DNA of 55,984 bases, taken from Desulfohalobiaceae bacterium. Lineage in GTDB: Bacteria > Desulfobacterota > Desulfovibrionia > Desulfovibrionales > Desulfothermaceae. The notes below the pieces were generated by a model that made no database searches, was not told the origin of the DNA, and worked only from the letters and a program-made list of their open reading frames with translations. The translations under genes were made by a program, and so were the position numbers. Shown in pieces: positions 53,623 to 55,984 of this stretch; the stretch's first letter is position 1; each line of letters starts with the position of its first letter. The stretch spans positions 1 through 55,984 of the forward strand of contig JALWFY010000038.1 of NCBI GenBank assembly GCA_027013815.1. The letters are read 5' to 3'.

Positions 53623-54384
53623 TCAACCACAATTCACAAACTGTTGACGTCCATATCCCAATAAACCAACAAATCCTACACCTAAAAGCAACATAGTAGA
53701 AGGCTCAGGCACGGGGGTACAGCAATTTGCCGCAAGATTAATTTCATTAAATAATAGGTCATGATCTGCATTACCCCATTCTAAAGTCATGGTTGTAATC
53801 CAAACTTGTCCTTGTCCGTAGTGGTATCTTGCGTATATGGGATTCCCCAAATCATCCGTTATCAATATATCTGCATTTCCTGGAAGATGAGTAAGATATC
53901 CATGGGCTGTTGAGCCCCAATTATCTATACTCGCATCTGTTACATTATTAAATAAGGGATCACCAGCAAACATAGGATTTATATTACCTGTGTTGGTTGC
54001 TCTATGTGTTCCATCAACGCCACCAGGTCCAATATCAGTATAATCTCCAGACCAATCTGCATAATGGATCAATGCCAACCCACCATTATCAACATAATTT
54101 TCAACTCTGTTCATATCTATATAGGTATCAAAATTATGGGTATCTTCAGCGGATCCAACCAAATAAAGAAAACAATAACTAGATAAATCCCATGTATTAA
54201 ACTGGGAATGAGTTATCTTATCAAAAGACACCCCACTTTGACTTAAGGCTTCATACGGTTGAATAGTTAATCCATTATAGGACCATATATCATTTGTCTG
54301 AACTAACAAGGCCGTTGCACTTGCCTTCCCTGCCATACAAAAAAATAATATTATTCCACATAAAAATATTAATACTTTCTTCAT
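53623..54384 (-). CDS. PEP-CTERM sorting-signal protein
   Basis: 253 residues. The signal peptide (MKKVLIFLCGIILFFCMAGK, then ASA) is followed by a region (about 25-225) that resembles a glutamine-amidotransferase-like or ThuA-like fold (NYVDNGGLALIHYADWSGDY, YGQGQVWITTMTLEWGNAD). The end is the PEP-CTERM tag VPEPSTMLLLGVGFVGLLGY with a basic tail. It is expected to be exported and processed by exosortase. AAGGAGGGG and a -24/-12 promoter lie upstream. The actual role is unknown. Confidence 0.92.
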   Translation of the reverse strand: MKKVLIFLCGIILFFCMAGKASATALLVQTNDIWSYNGLTIQPYEALSQSGVSFDKITHSQFNTWDLSSYCFLYLVGSAEDTHNFDTYIDMNRVENYVDNGGLALIHYADWSGDYTDIGPGGVDGTHRATNTGNINPMFAGDPLFNNVTDASIDNWGSTAHGYLTHLPGNADILITDDLGNPIYARYHYGQGQVWITTMTLEWGNADHDLLFNEINLAANCCTPVPEPSTMLLLGVGFVGLLGYGRQQFVNCG

Positions 54385-54434
54385 GACTTATCCCCTCCTT
54401 AATAATAAAGGAATACTTTCCTAAAAAATGAGAA

Positions 54435-54450
54435 AGCAATAATTATACCA
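54435..54450 (-). promoter_or_regulatory. Sigma-54 (-24/-12) promoter of the second PEP-CTERM gene
   Basis: On the minus strand TGGTATAATTATTGCT: GG and GC are exactly 10 bases apart. It ends 50 bases before the ATG. Of the 54385-54744 gap, only this, the ribosome site and the hairpin at 54704-54740 are recognisable. Confidence 0.78.
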
Positions 54451-54703
54451 ATCTAAAATGAAAAATTTTTCAATTATCTATGGTGGGATATATCCATGAA
54501 AATCAGCTTTTTTATATATTGTCGATAATTAGTTATTAGATTTAAAAACTTTTTTTAGAACAGAATAATTTAGTTATAGGAACTAAAATTTATATAAATT
54601 ATAAGTAATACTTTTTAATTAACTAGTTAGCTATTATCTAATTTAGATACAAAATAAAACTTCTGCCAGGACGCAACTTTTTTTACAACTATATAAATTT
54701 ATC

Positions 54704-54740
54704 CTAAATAAGAGAATTAAATTCTCTCTAACTTATTTAG
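54704..54740 (-). terminator. Hairpin after the FemAB-like gene
   Basis: CTAAATAAG (54704-54712) pairs with CTTATTTAG (54732-54740), with an inner AGAGAATT/AATTCTCT pairing. It lies four bases after the stop of the FemAB-like gene, but no strong T-run follows, so it may be a processing signal rather than an intrinsic terminator. Confidence 0.45.
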
Positions 54741-54744
54741 TGAT

Positions 54745-55809
54745 TTATAGATCAATATACTTTCTAATCCTTGGTCCTAATAAAGTCGTGGCTTTTAGAG
54801 GAAGCTTACTCCACAAATTAATTATTATATCCTTTTTTAAAGGAAATTTCTTTTTGTTCAAAGTATTCTTAGATATAATATACCAAAAGATCTCTTTTAC
54901 TTCTGCTCCCCACTGCTTTTTAAATCTATATGTACCCTCACCAGGAGTAGACCTACCAAAATCAAAAAATTTATAACCATGTTCACAGCCATATTTAAGC
55001 ATCTCCCAATATAACAACATATTGGGACTGAGTCTGCTATATTCCCTTAAAGAGGATGCCCATGGGTTATAAAGGGTATCCTTAAACCCTACCACTAAGC
55101 TTGCAGCCATTGGAATACGGTCCTTGTACACTATGAAAATTTTTGCACTATGCAAAAAATTTCTTACAGTATTTTTTATTAAATTGATACTATGCACAGG
55201 AGACCCTAACAACCTCATATTTATTGTAAAAACCTTGTAGAAGTCATTGCTTAATTCTTCCCCCCCAATCTTAACTTCTAACCCTTCTTTAATAGGTCTC
55301 CTAATTTGACTCCTGAGCTTTGACTTAAAAGATTTAAATAATTCATCAGAGGAAGAGGGTAATTTTAATATTAATCTAACCTTATCCTTTTTTTCGTAAA
55401 CATGAGAAAAACTCCCTTTATTCACAAAATCAATAGAATCTAAAGGATATTCTTGTCTTAAACAAACTTGTGAGATCCTTTCCCTCTTTGCCCACTCAAT
55501 CGCGTGATTTATTAAAAGGATTTCTATATCTTTATCTTTGGCCAAAATTCCTCCTAGATCAAAAAAAGGAATGGATATGAACTTTTTTTTCACTCCATAT
55601 GTATTTATTTTTATAATTGGTAAAATTCCACAGGGTTCCGTACTATTAGGCATTGCAACAAAATAATATCCTCTATGTCCATAGGTATTATGGATCACTC
55701 TCTCCCATTCAACCAACTGATACACATTAGATTTAGGGTGGGATAATACAAATTGATTCCAAATTTGTCTGTGTTCCTCCTTAGCAAAAATAATCTTTAT
55801 ATCCTTCAT
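54745..55809 (-). CDS. FemAB-like GNAT protein, PEP-CTERM-system-associated type
   Basis: 354 residues from the ATG at 55809 (MKDIKIIFAKEE); an upstream start at 55851 is less likely. Two GNAT-like halves are visible: SNVYQLVEWERVIHNTYGHR in the first and AASLVVGFKDTLYNPWASSL, then SPNMLLYWEMLKYGCEHGYK and FDFGRSTPGEGTYRFKKQWG in the second. The last motif is typical of FemAB-related proteins of exosortase-A loci (TIGR03019-like). The family may add an amino acid or acyl group to a surface polymer, but the substrate is unknown. Confidence 0.85.
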   Translation of the reverse strand: MKDIKIIFAKEEHRQIWNQFVLSHPKSNVYQLVEWERVIHNTYGHRGYYFVAMPNSTEPCGILPIIKINTYGVKKKFISIPFFDLGGILAKDKDIEILLINHAIEWAKRERISQVCLRQEYPLDSIDFVNKGSFSHVYEKKDKVRLILKLPSSSDELFKSFKSKLRSQIRRPIKEGLEVKIGGEELSNDFYKVFTINMRLLGSPVHSINLIKNTVRNFLHSAKIFIVYKDRIPMAASLVVGFKDTLYNPWASSLREYSRLSPNMLLYWEMLKYGCEHGYKFFDFGRSTPGEGTYRFKKQWGAEVKEIFWYIISKNTLNKKKFPLKKDIIINLWSKLPLKATTLLGPRIRKYIDL

Positions 55810-55882
55810 AAAAACCTGCCCAACCTTTTTTAGAATAATATGCAGGACCAAGAATAAATACCAATAAATCCCGTTCCAAAAT

Positions 55883-55984
55883 TTAAAAAAACTTGAAACT
55901 ATATCGTCTTAGTCTTCCATGTAATACTAGACCTATAACAATCCCAATTACATTAAGTAACACATCCTCTAAAGAGGCATATCT
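55883..55984 (-). CDS. VanZ-like membrane protein, C-terminal end (partial at right edge)
   Basis: The frame is open from the right edge to a TAA at 55883-55885 and encodes RYASLEDVLLNVIGIVIGLV, then LHGRLRRYSFKFF. The S-x-x-D-x-x-x-N-x-x-G pattern inside a last membrane helix is the end of VanZ-like proteins. It is too short for the track of longer ORFs. It would be upstream of the FemAB-like gene in the same direction. Confidence 0.65.
   Translation of the reverse strand, partial: RYASLEDVLLNVIGIVIGLVLHGRLRRYSFKFF

Overview
This is AT-rich bacterial DNA (roughly one third G+C by eye) from a Gram-negative that makes exopolysaccharide and sorts PEP-CTERM proteins. The evidence is two intact PEP-CTERM proteins and one decayed one, a FemAB-like protein and an O-ligase of the exosortase-A-associated types, an exosortase-associated type of amidotransferase, VanZ-like proteins, and -24/-12 (sigma-54) promoters directly before the intact PEP-CTERM genes. 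The lineage could be Desulfobacterota-like, but no marker gene fixes it. No rRNA, tRNA, CRISPR array, integrase, transposase or exosortase gene was seen.

Layout. 1-6164 (+): the C-terminal end of an archaeal-type ATPase, a small decayed gene, then surface-glycan genes (asparagine synthase-like amidotransferase, GT4, ATP-grasp/HAD pair) and a cyclic-nucleotide-binding-domain protein. 6173-9688 (-): putA (proline to glutamate) with an Lrp/AsnC regulator. 9953-14519 (+): a complete branched-chain amino acid ABC transporter (livJHMGF order), followed by a MarC-family membrane protein and a TIGR03790-type secreted protein. 16374-18466 (-): a sigma-54 activator split from its receiver domain, and a hexapeptide acyltransferase.

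18627-29007 (+): exosortase-type glycan genes (RIFT-barrel/toroid lyase-like protein, GT4, amidotransferase, GT4, VanZ) interrupted by two single integron gene cassettes. One carries a restriction-modification system (18627-20503), the other a RelE/ParE-type toxin-antitoxin pair (27241-27754). Both cassette ends can be placed to the base, because the R'' heptamer of each attC site is the exact complement of the heptamer at the far left end of the same cassette.

29046-46967 (-): a long run of glycan genes: a Cys-less amidotransferase-like protein, UbiA-type phosphoribosyltransferase with HAD phosphatase and LPG-synthase-like membrane protein, SGNH lipoprotein, GHL15-like glycosidase, GT39, GT4s, O-ligase, methyltransferase, a sulfotransferase-GT2 fusion and a Wzx flippase. 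46968-52171: a modular island in which three copies of an S23-type four-helix-bundle gene, two near-twin ATPase genes and a GT2 gene are each separated by 8-bp tandem repeats that switch orientation around a conserved core. 52172-55984 (-): PEP-CTERM proteins, the FemAB-like protein and the C-terminus of another VanZ-like protein.

Together the window encodes making, modifying and exporting an extracellular polysaccharide, plus proteins probably sorted with it under sigma-54 control. A housekeeping amino-acid uptake and proline-catabolism block and at least two kinds of accessory DNA (integron cassettes and the octamer-repeat island) lie among these genes.
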